Shown here: piece by piece, positions 24,986 to 32,405 of the stretch
Numbering within the stretch: the stretch's first letter is position 1
How the letters are laid out: every line of letters starts with the position of its first letter
NCBI GenBank assembly: GCA_025464915.1
Contig: JAODNF010000311.1
Coordinates: 1-38,464, forward strand
Source of the DNA: Frankiales bacterium
GTDB taxonomy: Bacteria; Actinomycetota; Actinomycetes; Mycobacteriales; SCTD01
Direction of reading: 5' to 3'
Length of the DNA: 38,464 nt
Position numbers and translations under genes: made by a program
Notes under the pieces: model-generated
What the model was told of the DNA's origin: nothing
The model's input: only the letters and a program-made list of their open reading frames with translations
Databases searched by the model: none

Positions 24986-26467
24986 TCAGCCCTTGTAGTG
25001 GTAGAAGGCGCCGCAGCGGAAGCCCGTCGCCGGCGTGTCCTTGCGCTGCCACACGCCGTTCACGATCGTGAGCACGACGTAGCAGCTGTTGGGACCCTTC
25101 CCCGCAGGGTCCGCCTTGGCGAACATGCCCATGCCGTCGTAGGTGTGGATCGTCGTGAGCGCGTCGAGGAACGCCTTGCGGGTCAGGTGCGGCCCGGCCT
25201 TCTGCAGGGCCTGGACGGCGAGCTGCGCCGAGCCCCAGCCCCACGCGGAGTAGAGGTCCTCGTGCGCCTGCTGGCCGGTCTGCTTCATCCACTTCTGGTA
25301 GAGCGCGACACCCGGGATCGCGGCATCGGCCGGGTTGAAGAACGCGGCGTGCGGCTGGTCGGCGAACATGCCGTTCGCGGCCGCACCGGCCTCCGGGATG
25401 AAGCTCGGGTCGTAGGCCGCGTCACCGGCGCCGACCGCGATCATGGTGGGGTGCCACTGCTGCTGCTGGGCGGCGTTCAGCACCTTGGCGATGGTGTGCG
25501 AGTCGGCGCTGACGAAGTAGAGGAACTGCACGCCAGCGTTGCGCATCCGGATGATGTCGGCGGTGAAGTCGGTCTCGCCCGGCGAGTAGTTGCGGGTGTA
25601 GACGAACTTGTAGCCCACCGAGCCCGCCGCGGCCTCGATGCCCTTGAAGATCTCGACGGCCGAGCCGATGTTGCCGACCAGGGACGCGGAGTGCGTGATC
25701 ATGTCTGGGTGCAGGCTCTTGTAGTACTGGAAGGAGCCGAGGCGGTAGCCGGGTGACAGCGGGTTGATGCTGAAGGCGTTCGGCAGTCCGCCCAGTGCCG
25801 TCGTGAAGGAGACCGAGACCTCCGACATCGTGGGGTTGCTCTTCAGCACCGGGGCACCGCAGTTGTCGTAGAGCGACAGCGAGCTGACCCAGCCGAAGAC
25901 GTGACCGGCCTGAGCGAGGTGCTGCGTGCGGTTCTGACCGCAGTCGAGCTGGTCGTCGGCGACCTCGAGCTTGAGCTGCCGGCCGAAGACGCCGCCCTGG
26001 CTGTTGATGTAGGCCAGGTAGGCCTGGGCGCCGTAGACGTCACCGGAGAACAGCCCGGGAACGGGGCCCGACAGCGTCGTCACGGCTCCGAGCGAGATGG
26101 ACGTCGCCGTGACGCCCCTGTCGGTCGCACCACCGTTGCCGCCGGGCGGTGCGGGCGCGATGCCGGTCGAGCCGCTCCCGGCGCCGGTCGTCGAACTCGT
26201 CCCCGTGGTGCTGCCCGTCGTGCCCCCCGTCAGTGGGGTGGACCCGGTGGTCGTACCCGAGCCGACCGCCACGCCCGTCGTGCTGCCGCCCGGGGACGCA
26301 CCACCGGTGGCCCCGCCCTGCACGACGCTCGCGGCGCCCTGGCCGGTGGCGCCACGGATGCCCTTCTCGCGCAGGGAGGAGTCGACGCGCAGGCCGCACG
26401 AGCTCACCGCGAGCACCGCGGTGGCCAGGGCAGCGGTCCGGATCAGGGCGGATCGCATGGGTAACAC
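24986..26467 (-). CDS. Liv-type substrate-binding lipoprotein (operon 1)
   Basis: A type 1 periplasmic-binding-fold receptor of about 493 aa. The lipoprotein signal ends in AVLAVSSC with the acylated Cys at about 24. A long low-complexity Gly/Thr/Ser linker (about 50-115) reaches through the envelope, then PAPPGGNGGATDRGVTA leads into SISLGAVTTLSGPVPGLFSG and INSQGGVFGRQLKLEVADDQ, the fold's first strand and loop. Cys pairs (DCGQN, DNCGAP, NSCYVV, FRCG) suggest disulfides. GTG 26467 starts 6 nt after the -10 (leaderless); ATG 26458, three codons in, is the alternative. First gene of the nine-gene operon. Its paralogue lies at 37137. Confidence 0.93.
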   Translation of the reverse strand: MLPMRSALIRTAALATAVLAVSSCGLRVDSSLREKGIRGATGQGAASVVQGGATGGASPGGSTTGVAVGSGTTTGSTPLTGGTTGSTTGTSSTTGAGSGSTGIAPAPPGGNGGATDRGVTATSISLGAVTTLSGPVPGLFSGDVYGAQAYLAYINSQGGVFGRQLKLEVADDQLDCGQNRTQHLAQAGHVFGWVSSLSLYDNCGAPVLKSNPTMSEVSVSFTTALGGLPNAFSINPLSPGYRLGSFQYYKSLHPDMITHSASLVGNIGSAVEIFKGIEAAAGSVGYKFVYTRNYSPGETDFTADIIRMRNAGVQFLYFVSADSHTIAKVLNAAQQQQWHPTMIAVGAGDAAYDPSFIPEAGAAANGMFADQPHAAFFNPADAAIPGVALYQKWMKQTGQQAHEDLYSAWGWGSAQLAVQALQKAGPHLTRKAFLDALTTIHTYDGMGMFAKADPAGKGPNSCYVVLTIVNGVWQRKDTPATGFRCGAFYHYKG

Positions 26468-26473
26468 GTGCGG

Positions 26474-26503
26474 AACGTAGCCCCATCATCATAATGATGG
26501 CAA
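26474..26503 (-). promoter_or_regulatory. Promoter of the nine-gene Liv operon
   Basis: On the minus strand: TTGCCA (26503-26498), an 18-bp spacer and TACGTT (26479-26474). The predicted transcription start falls at about 26467, the first base of the GTG start. The spacer contains the CATCAT/ATGATG palindrome, so a bound regulator would block RNA polymerase. Confidence 0.5.
26487..26499. promoter_or_regulatory. Putative GntR operator between divergent promoters
   Basis: CATCAT-A-ATGATG, a perfect 13-bp palindrome with a single central base; an outer reading gives CCATCAT-N4-ATGATGG (26483-26500). It lies inside the operon promoter and just upstream of the regulator's own -10 (26512-26517). 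It differs from the classical FadR TNGTNNNACNA consensus, but GntR sites vary by subfamily. The half-site CATCAT also forms the core of the 4800-4819 palindrome. Confidence 0.55.
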
Positions 26504-26511
26504 CACAGGTC

Positions 26512-26517
26512 TACAGT
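26512..26517 (+). promoter_or_regulatory. -10 element of the gntR-like gene, leaderless arrangement
   Basis: TACAGT (TAnnnT) ends 7 nt before GTG 26525; there is no Shine-Dalgarno. The palindrome at 26487-26499 covers the -35 area, consistent with autoregulation. Confidence 0.42.
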
Positions 26518-26524
26518 CCTTGGC

Positions 26525-27325
26525 GTGACGACCCCCCGGCCGCGCCGCTCACGCGCAAAGGTCCGGCAGCCGCGCGTGGCGGAGGTCCTCGCCGATGTGC
26601 TGCGGGACCGGATCCTGTCGGGCGATCTCGACGACGGCGCGCTGCTGCCGAAGCAGGACGACCTGCTCGCGGAGTTCGGCACGTCGAAGGCGTCCGCCCG
26701 GGAGGCGTTCCGGATCCTCGAGACGGAGGGTCTGGTGACGGTGCTGCGCGGCAACGTCGGCGGTGCGGTCGTGCACCGGCCCAAGCCGGAGACGGCGGCC
26801 TACATGCTGGGCCTGGTCCTGCAGTCCAAGCGGGTGGAGCTGTCCGACGTGGGCGCGGCCCTGCAGTACGTCGAGCCGCTGTGCGCCGCGCTCTGCGCCG
26901 GCCGCGAGGACCGCGCGACGCAGGTGGTGCCTCAGCTCGAGGCCGCCCATCAGGCGCTGGTCGACGCCATCAACGACGGTGACGAGGCCCAGGCGGTGCC
27001 GGCGTCCCGCGCCTTCCACGAGGAGCTCGTGAAGCGCTCGGGCAACGAGACGATGATCCTGCTCGCCGGTGCGCTCGAGTCGCTCTGGTCGGCCCACGAG
27101 GGCGCCTGGTCCGTGGCCGCCTCCGAGGCCGGCCGTTTCCCCGAGCCGCTGCTGCGCAAGCGTGCCCTGCAGGAGCACGAGCAGCTCATCGACGCCATCG
27201 CCGCCGGCGACATCGACCGGGCCACCCGCACCGCCCGCCGGCACCTCACAACGGCGCAGCAGTACCCACTGGGCGACGGGAGCGGTGGTGCAGTCCAGGC
27301 GTCGTACCTGCGCCGGATCCCCTAG
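26525..27325 (+). CDS. GntR-family regulator, FadR/FCD subgroup
   Basis: A 266-aa regulator. The winged helix is at about 17-83: VAEVLADVLRDRILSGDL, LLPKQDDLLAEFGTSKASAR, EAFRILETEGLVTVLRGNVGG. The C-terminal helical FCD domain includes FHEELVKRSGNETMILLAGAL and HEQLIDAIAAGDIDRATRTARRH, whose Asp/His residues usually hold a metal and an organic-acid effector. It diverges from the Liv operon and is therefore its likely regulator; effectors of FCD proteins are usually pathway acids or acyl-CoAs. The TAG stop shares CTAG with the SDR gene stop. Confidence 0.92.
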   Translation: MTTPRPRRSRAKVRQPRVAEVLADVLRDRILSGDLDDGALLPKQDDLLAEFGTSKASAREAFRILETEGLVTVLRGNVGGAVVHRPKPETAAYMLGLVLQSKRVELSDVGAALQYVEPLCAALCAGREDRATQVVPQLEAAHQALVDAINDGDEAQAVPASRAFHEELVKRSGNETMILLAGALESLWSAHEGAWSVAASEAGRFPEPLLRKRALQEHEQLIDAIAAGDIDRATRTARRHLTTAQQYPLGDGSGGAVQASYLRRIP

Positions 27326-28170
27326 TGGTCAGCGGTTCTGATCAGCAGGCGGGGCACTGACCCGTCGAGGTCGGTGAAGCCGTACTCGTCCGCGAGGTCG
27401 GCGATCCGGACAGCCCTGCCGGTCTTCGCGATCACGTTCTCGTCGCCCGCCAGGGCGGCCACGCCGCGACCGACGAAGCGCGGCGTCTCGGCCTGACCGA
27501 GGTCGAACTTCCCCTCACCACCGAGGTCGAGGTACTGGCCGCCGGCCTCGTCGGTCTTCGCGCCGAACATGACCAGCTCGGTCTTCACCAGCCCGGGCCA
27601 GACCGAGATGGCAGCCACGCCGTGGTCGCGCAGCTCGTGCGCCATGTCGGCCGTCATCTTGTCCACCGCGGCCTTGCCCACGCCGTACGGCACGTTGTGG
27701 GCGTACTGCACCGCACCGTCGCTCGTGACGTTGACGATGAGCCCGCTGCCGGCCTCGACCATGCTCGGCGCGGCGAGGGCGCTGGCGACGTAGTGGCTTC
27801 GGCAGCCGATGCCGATGACCTCGTCCCACGCCTTGACCGGGAGCTGCCAGAAGGGCGTGCCGAGCCAGCCGGCGAGGTCGGGGGCGGAGAAGACGTTGTT
27901 GACCAGGACGTCGATGCGGCCCTGCTCGGCGAGGACCTGCTGAATCGCTGCTTCGACGGCGTCGTCGTCGTGGTGGTCGACCGCGAGGGCGATGCCCGTC
28001 CCGCCGAGCGCGTCGATCTGAGCGGCGGTCTCCCCCACCGTGCCCGGCAGCATGCCGCCGTCGACTGTGCGGCCGGTGACGTAGACCGTCATCCCGGCCG
28101 CGCCCAGCTCCAGGGCGATGCCCTTGCCGATCCCCCGGCTGGCACCCGTGACCACAGCGACCTTCGACAT
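27322..28170 (-). CDS. Short-chain dehydrogenase/reductase, DHRS1-like
   Basis: A 282-aa Rossmann oxidoreductase. The cofactor motif is TGASRGIG (8-15), with VTGRTVDG after strand 2, which favours NADP(H). NNVFSA stands for the usual NNAG. The catalytic triad is Ser150 (VTSDGAVQY), Tyr162 and Lys166 (PYGVGK). NVPYGVGKAAVDKM and the 40-residue C-terminal extension resemble human DHRS1. ATG 28170 with AGGGAGGG just upstream is chosen; upstream in-frame starts would cross the inverted repeat. It diverges from the carboxylesterase and may act in the same pathway. Confidence 0.9.
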   Translation of the reverse strand: MSKVAVVTGASRGIGKGIALELGAAGMTVYVTGRTVDGGMLPGTVGETAAQIDALGGTGIALAVDHHDDDAVEAAIQQVLAEQGRIDVLVNNVFSAPDLAGWLGTPFWQLPVKAWDEVIGIGCRSHYVASALAAPSMVEAGSGLIVNVTSDGAVQYAHNVPYGVGKAAVDKMTADMAHELRDHGVAAISVWPGLVKTELVMFGAKTDEAGGQYLDLGGEGKFDLGQAETPRFVGRGVAALAGDENVIAKTGRAVRIADLADEYGFTDLDGSVPRLLIRTADH

Positions 28171-28184
28171 GTTGAGCCCTCCCT

Positions 28185-28220
28185 TGTGCGCAACATAGCA
28201 ATGATGGGACGTTGCGCACA
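28185..28220. promoter_or_regulatory. Inverted repeat TGTGCGCAAC-N16-GTTGCGCACA between divergent genes
   Basis: Two perfect 10-bp arms (28185-28194 and 28211-28220) with a 16-bp spacer. The left arm overlaps a minus-strand -10 candidate TATGTT (28197-28192) for the SDR gene, and the right arm ends on the A of the esterase ATG. Each arm also contains the palindrome TGCGCA. This is a likely operator controlling both genes; the regulator is not identified. Confidence 0.62.
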
Positions 28221-29566
28221 TGACTCAGGCGCGTACCTCCGTGGCTACCTTCGACGGCAGCGACGCAGGCGCGTGGCTCGGCATCCGCTACGGCGTGGCC
28301 GACCGCTGGCAGGCCCCGCGACCGGTCGGTCCGGTCGACGGGCTGCAACCGGCGAAGTGGTTCGGGCCGTCCGCCCCGCAGCAGCCCGGTCCGATGTCCG
28401 GCGCCGTCCCCGGCATGGCGGTCACCGACACGGCCGAGGACTGCCTGACCCTGAACGTCTGGGCACCGCACGCCGCGGACGGTCTGCCGGTGATGGTCTG
28501 GATCCATGGCGGCGCGTTCCAGATCGGCGGCACCAGTCTGCAGACGTACGACGGCAGCACCCTGTCCCGTGAGCAGCAGGTCGTCGTGGTGTCGCTCAAC
28601 TACCGCCTGGGGGCGCTCGGCTGGCTCACCGGCGTCGACGGCGTCGTCCCGAACTGCGGCCTGCTCGACCTGCAGCTCGGCCTGCAATGGGTCCGGGACC
28701 ACATCGCGGCCTTCGGCGGCGACCCCGCCAACGTGACGGTCTTCGGCGAGTCCGCCGGCGCGGGTGCGGTGCTGCACCTGATGGCGAGCAGCACCGGCCT
28801 GTTCGACAGGGCGATCGCGATGTCCCCCGGCGCCGGCCAGACGCTGCCGTCCGAGCTCGGCAGGCAGGTGGCGGACGCGTTGCTCGCCAAGGTGCCCCTC
28901 GACGCTCCGGTCGAGGACATCCTCGCTGCCCAGGCGGAGGTCAGCGCCGAGCTGCTCCCCCTCGTCGGCGCCATGCCGTTCCACCCGTCGGGGGAGCCGC
29001 TCTGGGGCCGCACGGGCGACGTGCCGCTGCTGATCGGCACGACGTCGCAGGAGATGTCGCTGTTCGTCCCGCCGATGGAGCTGGACGCCGACACCCTGAC
29101 GTCGCTGCTAGAGCCGCTGCTGTCAGCGGAGGCGCACCGGCCGCTCGGCGCCGATGCCGTGAACCGGGTCGTGAAGGCCTACAGCGGACCGACCGCCATG
29201 GCCGACATCGCCACCGACGTCACGATGCGGCTGCCCGTCGAGCGCCTCCTCGACGCTCACCCCGGGCCCGCGTACGCCTACCAGTTCACCTACGAGACGA
29301 CCCACGGCGCCTGCCACGCCGCCGACCTGCCCTTCGTCTTCAACAGCTTCGACGTCGAGGGCTGGCGCGACTGGGTCGGTGGCTCCCCCGACGGGCTGGG
29401 CCGCACCATCCGCGACGCCTGGGCGGCGTTCGCCCGCACCGGCGTCCCGCGCGACGACTGGCCGCCCTACGACGAGCGGCGCCTGATGATGGAGCTCGGC
29501 CCCGAGGTGACGGTGGTGGCCGACCCCCTCGCCGAGGCGCGCAGCCGCTGCGCCCCCGTCCTGTAG
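28220..29566 (+). CDS. Type B carboxylesterase
   Basis: A 448-aa alpha/beta-hydrolase. The oxyanion hole HGGAF is at 96-100, the nucleophile elbow GESAGA at 176-181 (Ser178), an acidic residue is probably in the TTSQEMSLF region, and the catalytic His in CHAADLPF near 365. EDCLTLNVWAP is the family N-terminal signature. It is shorter than the 500-aa norm, lacking part of the lid region. There is no signal peptide, so it is cytoplasmic. Ester cleavage here could release an acid for the CoA synthetase of the neighbouring operon (inference). Confidence 0.92.
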   Translation: MTQARTSVATFDGSDAGAWLGIRYGVADRWQAPRPVGPVDGLQPAKWFGPSAPQQPGPMSGAVPGMAVTDTAEDCLTLNVWAPHAADGLPVMVWIHGGAFQIGGTSLQTYDGSTLSREQQVVVVSLNYRLGALGWLTGVDGVVPNCGLLDLQLGLQWVRDHIAAFGGDPANVTVFGESAGAGAVLHLMASSTGLFDRAIAMSPGAGQTLPSELGRQVADALLAKVPLDAPVEDILAAQAEVSAELLPLVGAMPFHPSGEPLWGRTGDVPLLIGTTSQEMSLFVPPMELDADTLTSLLEPLLSAEAHRPLGADAVNRVVKAYSGPTAMADIATDVTMRLPVERLLDAHPGPAYAYQFTYETTHGACHAADLPFVFNSFDVEGWRDWVGGSPDGLGRTIRDAWAAFARTGVPRDDWPPYDERRLMMELGPEVTVVADPLAEARSRCAPVL

Positions 29567-29615
29567 CCGCGGCTCTCTGGTCCGTCCCCCGCCCCGTGCT
29601 GGCGAGCGCAGGACG

Positions 29616-29954
29616 TCAACGGCCGAGTCGCTCGCGGATGAGGAACTTCGGCACGCACATCGCCCACGCCTCGGTCACCCGCTCCTGCATCTCGTCCAGG
29701 TCCAGCTCGCCGATGCGGCAGGCGACCCACTGGTACCTCATGTCCGACGCGCCGGGCAGCAGGTAGCGGTCGTCGGACGCGACAAGGGCCGTCCGTTCCT
29801 CGCGCGGGAAGGCGAAGCCCATCAGCGTCTCGTCGCGACTGAAGGCGCAGTAGACGATCGACGTGACGCGGAACTTCACGCGGTCGTGGATGAGGTGCTC
29901 GGTGGTGCGGGGCAGCGTCAGCGCCAGCTTGCGCACGTCCTCGACGGTGGCCAC
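29616..29954 (-). CDS. MmcQ/YjbR-family protein
   Basis: A 112-aa protein with the YjbR/CyaY-like fold pattern: VEDVRKLALTLPRTTEH at the N-terminus, FRVTSIVYCAFSRDETLMGF in the sheet, and WVACRIGELDLDEMQERVTEAW with the C-terminal helix. These proteins are called DNA-binding by fold, but the function is not established. GTG 29954 is chosen by homology of the N-terminus; GTG 29960 is possible. The 164-nt gap to the divergent AAA gene contains a short ACGGG-TG-CCCGT repeat (30056-30067) and nothing else I can name. Confidence 0.8.
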   Translation of the reverse strand: MATVEDVRKLALTLPRTTEHLIHDRVKFRVTSIVYCAFSRDETLMGFAFPREERTALVASDDRYLLPGASDMRYQWVACRIGELDLDEMQERVTEAWAMCVPKFLIRERLGR

Positions 29955-30118
29955 GCCCACATATTCGCTGGACTCACCGACAACCGCCAGGCATCCTGAC
30001 CGGCTCAGCACCGAGGAAGGACCGACCGCGTGACACGCAGACGAGATCAGCACCTACGGGTGCCCGTCCTGCGCTGATCGCGGGGTCACCCGGGCGCCCC
30101 GACCTACCGGAGAGCCCC

Positions 30119-31126
30119 GTGGACACCATCCTGGGACAGTTCGACCTGTCCGACCTGCACAACGACCTCGGTCCCTACCTGTACTTCCGCGCGCACGAGC
30201 GCCGCGGCGACGCGCACCTCGTGAAGCGCGACCTCAAGCACGCCGTCACGCGCGACGTGCTGCCCGACCGGGCCGTCCTCGTCCGGACCGTCGACAACGG
30301 TCCCTGCGTCGACGTGCTCGCCGAGGTGGACGACACCGTCGTGCTGCTCCGCACCTGGAAGCAGGCGGCCGACGTCTGGGTCACGGCTCACGACGAGCCC
30401 ACCGCCCGGGCCGTCGCCTCGGAGATCGAGGCGCGCGCCTTCAAGCAGCCGGCGCAGGGCCGCATCGAGCTGCGGTTCACCTCCGACGACAGCAGCACCC
30501 GGTACGTCGAGGTGGACGTGCCCACGTGGACCCAGGTCGAGGGCCACTACAGCCCGGCCGTGCACACCGCGCTGAACGGCCTCGTCGCGCACCGGCACTC
30601 GACGGCAGAGGCCCGTCGCCTGATGCTCTGGCACGGCGAGCCGGGTACGGGGAAGACGACCGCCATCCGGGCGCTCCTGCACGCGTGGCAGGAGTGGACC
30701 GAGGCGGTGGTCGTCACCGACCCCGAGTCGCTGCTCTCGAGCGGCAAGTACCTGCGCCGCGTGATGCTCGACGCCAACGACGACCACAAGTGGCAGGTGG
30801 TCGTCCTCGAGGACGCCGAGTCCCTGCTCCACAAGACCGGCGGCAAGGGGATGGCGAAGCTGCTGAACCTGTGCGACGGCCTGCTCGGGCAGGGCCTGCG
30901 CTGCCTGTTCCTCATCACCACCAACGAGCCGCTGCAGGCCGTGCACCCGGCGCTCGTCCGCCCCGGACGCTGCCTGTCGCGCGTCGAGTTCGACCGGCTC
31001 CCCGCCAGCCAGGCTGCCGGCCTGCTGGGCCGTCCCGTCGACCGCGGCATGACGCTCGCCGAGGTGATGGCGGCCAAGCCGGTGACGGTCGTGCAGGAGC
31101 CGGTCGCGGTGGGTCAGTACCTGTAG
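30119..31126 (+). CDS. AAA ATPase with N-terminal DUF5925-type domain
   Basis: A 335-aa protein. Residues 1-140 are a mixed alpha/beta domain with no known activity, matching the DUF5925 layout. Residues 155-300 are a AAA module: Walker A GEPGTGKT (173-180), Walker B VVVLEDAE (227-234, with Glu231-Asp232 in place of the usual Asp-Glu), sensor 1 ITTNE (about 256-260) and RPGR (271-274) as arginine-finger region. The short C-terminus lacks a classical lid. GTG 30119 has GGAG 8 nt upstream. Its stop overlaps the converging winged-helix gene by 13 nt. The partner is unknown. Confidence 0.85.
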   Translation: MDTILGQFDLSDLHNDLGPYLYFRAHERRGDAHLVKRDLKHAVTRDVLPDRAVLVRTVDNGPCVDVLAEVDDTVVLLRTWKQAADVWVTAHDEPTARAVASEIEARAFKQPAQGRIELRFTSDDSSTRYVEVDVPTWTQVEGHYSPAVHTALNGLVAHRHSTAEARRLMLWHGEPGTGKTTAIRALLHAWQEWTEAVVVTDPESLLSSGKYLRRVMLDANDDHKWQVVVLEDAESLLHKTGGKGMAKLLNLCDGLLGQGLRCLFLITTNEPLQAVHPALVRPGRCLSRVEFDRLPASQAAGLLGRPVDRGMTLAEVMAAKPVTVVQEPVAVGQYL

Positions 31127-32073
31127 AACCGCTGCACGTCGGCCCACTCCCGCTCGAGTCCCTTCGTCACCGCCGCGCTCAGCGGGGCGAAGGGCTCGAG
31201 CGCTCCGGACGACACGGTCCAGGTGGCGACGGCCCTGCCCCTGACCAGTGCGATCGGCTTGAAGATGCCGTTGACCGTGATGACGCCCTCGGCACCTGCC
31301 ATCACCCAGTCGCGGGAGTCCCAGCCGCAGAGCAGCTCGTCCCAGGGACCGAGCAGCGTGGGCCCGGGCACGGTCGCCTCGTACGCCGGAGCCTCGCGTC
31401 CCTGGAGGGCGGCGCGGGCGTCGCGCAGGGTCAGCCCGGCCCACTTCGCGAGGTCGCGGTCGGTCGAGGGGCCGTGGCCGGCGAGATAGCGGGTGCCGAG
31501 CTCCTGGAGCGCCGTCTCGCGCGACACCCTCGGCTGCTTGCCGAGCCAGTCGGCGACGAGCACGAAGGCCTGCTCCCGGCCGACCATCGGCCCACGCACG
31601 CAGATGCCTGCCAGCGTCGCCTTGAGGAGCAGGTGCACGATCGCCTGCCCCGCGACCGGGACGCCCTTGCGCTCCAGGGCGTCCTTGAGCTGCGTGCGGG
31701 TCGCCGGCCCGTCTTTCAGCACCCTCGTGATGATCGGCAGCGCCTTGTCGGCCTGGCCGGTCGAGACGCCCTCCTGCCGCAGCCGCGTCGCGTTGCTCGT
31801 CACGAGCTGGGGCGTGGTCAGCGCGTGCAGCCAGGCGTAGTCCTCCGACCGGATCAGGTGCAGCGTCCCGCGGTTCACCCAGGTGACGACCGCGGCGCGT
31901 GAGGCGAGGGCCTCGTCCACGTCGTCGACGGTCAGCCCGGTGCTGCGAGCTCGCACCCCGAGCTGGCCGGCCCGCAGCTCCTGGCACTGGACAGCGAGGC
32001 AGCGGTCGAGCACGCCGAGGACGGAAGTCGCCTTCGGGCCCGCGAGCAACTGGGCCGCGAGCCGTGGGATCAC
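31114..32073 (-). CDS. Winged-helix DNA-binding protein, HTH_42 / AlkZ-like glycosylase superfamily
   Basis: A 319-aa protein of the family that includes the DNA glycosylases AlkZ, AlkX and YcaQ. AVQCQELRAG (Gln29-Cys30-Gln31) corresponds to the QxQ catalytic motif of interstrand-crosslink-unhooking members. It is followed by LASRAAVVTWVNRGTLHLI, tandem winged-helix domains, GPWDELLCGWDSRDWVM and a C-terminal beta element. If active it would excise bulky alkylated bases, and relatives protect producers of DNA-alkylating antibiotics; many family members are uncharacterised. It overlaps the upstream START-like gene by 4 nt (ATGA). Confidence 0.85.
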   Translation of the reverse strand: MIPRLAAQLLAGPKATSVLGVLDRCLAVQCQELRAGQLGVRARSTGLTVDDVDEALASRAAVVTWVNRGTLHLIRSEDYAWLHALTTPQLVTSNATRLRQEGVSTGQADKALPIITRVLKDGPATRTQLKDALERKGVPVAGQAIVHLLLKATLAGICVRGPMVGREQAFVLVADWLGKQPRVSRETALQELGTRYLAGHGPSTDRDLAKWAGLTLRDARAALQGREAPAYEATVPGPTLLGPWDELLCGWDSRDWVMAGAEGVITVNGIFKPIALVRGRAVATWTVSSGALEPFAPLSAAVTKGLEREWADVQRFYRY

Positions 32074-32405
32074 TCCGCGAGGGTAGGCGGGCAGGCTGAG
32101 AGCAGCGCAAGGAGGACGGCGTCCAGCTCGGGCTCCGGGGCACCGGATGCCATCTCGTCACAGGTGAGCAGCACCCGCGTGCCGCCCGACCCGACGGGCG
32201 TGAACGCCCAGGTCAGGAACACGCCGTCCTCACAGCCGTCGCCGACGGACATGAGCAGCTGGCAGGAGGTGCGGGACTGCAGCACCTCGGTCTGGTCGGA
32301 CCACAGCTGCGTGACGAGGCGGTGGACCTCGTCCCAGGCCCGGACGACGGGCACCGGCAGCAACGTTGTCGCCGACGTCGTCGAGAGCAGCTCGTCGGAC
32401 GTCAT
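32070..32405 (-). CDS. Small START/SRPBCC-like protein (111 aa)
   Basis: Sequence is compatible with a shortened SRPBCC fold: TTLLPVPVVRAWDEVHRLVTQ resembles the first strand and helix, and VFLTWAFTPVGSGGTRVLLT the last strands, with the closing helix ELDAVLLALLSA. It is shorter than typical members (140-150 aa), so the assignment is tentative. Start ATG 32405 overlaps the methyltransferase stop in ATGA. Middle gene of a three-gene leftward operon. Confidence 0.65.
   Translation of the reverse strand: MTSDELLSTTSATTLLPVPVVRAWDEVHRLVTQLWSDQTEVLQSRTSCQLLMSVGDGCEDGVFLTWAFTPVGSGGTRVLLTCDEMASGAPEPELDAVLLALLSACPPTLAE

Noticed and set aside
30056..30067. ACGGG-TG-CCCGT repeat upstream of the AAA gene
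   Set aside because: Short, with a 2-nt centre, and such GC-rich repeats are expected by chance in DNA of this composition.
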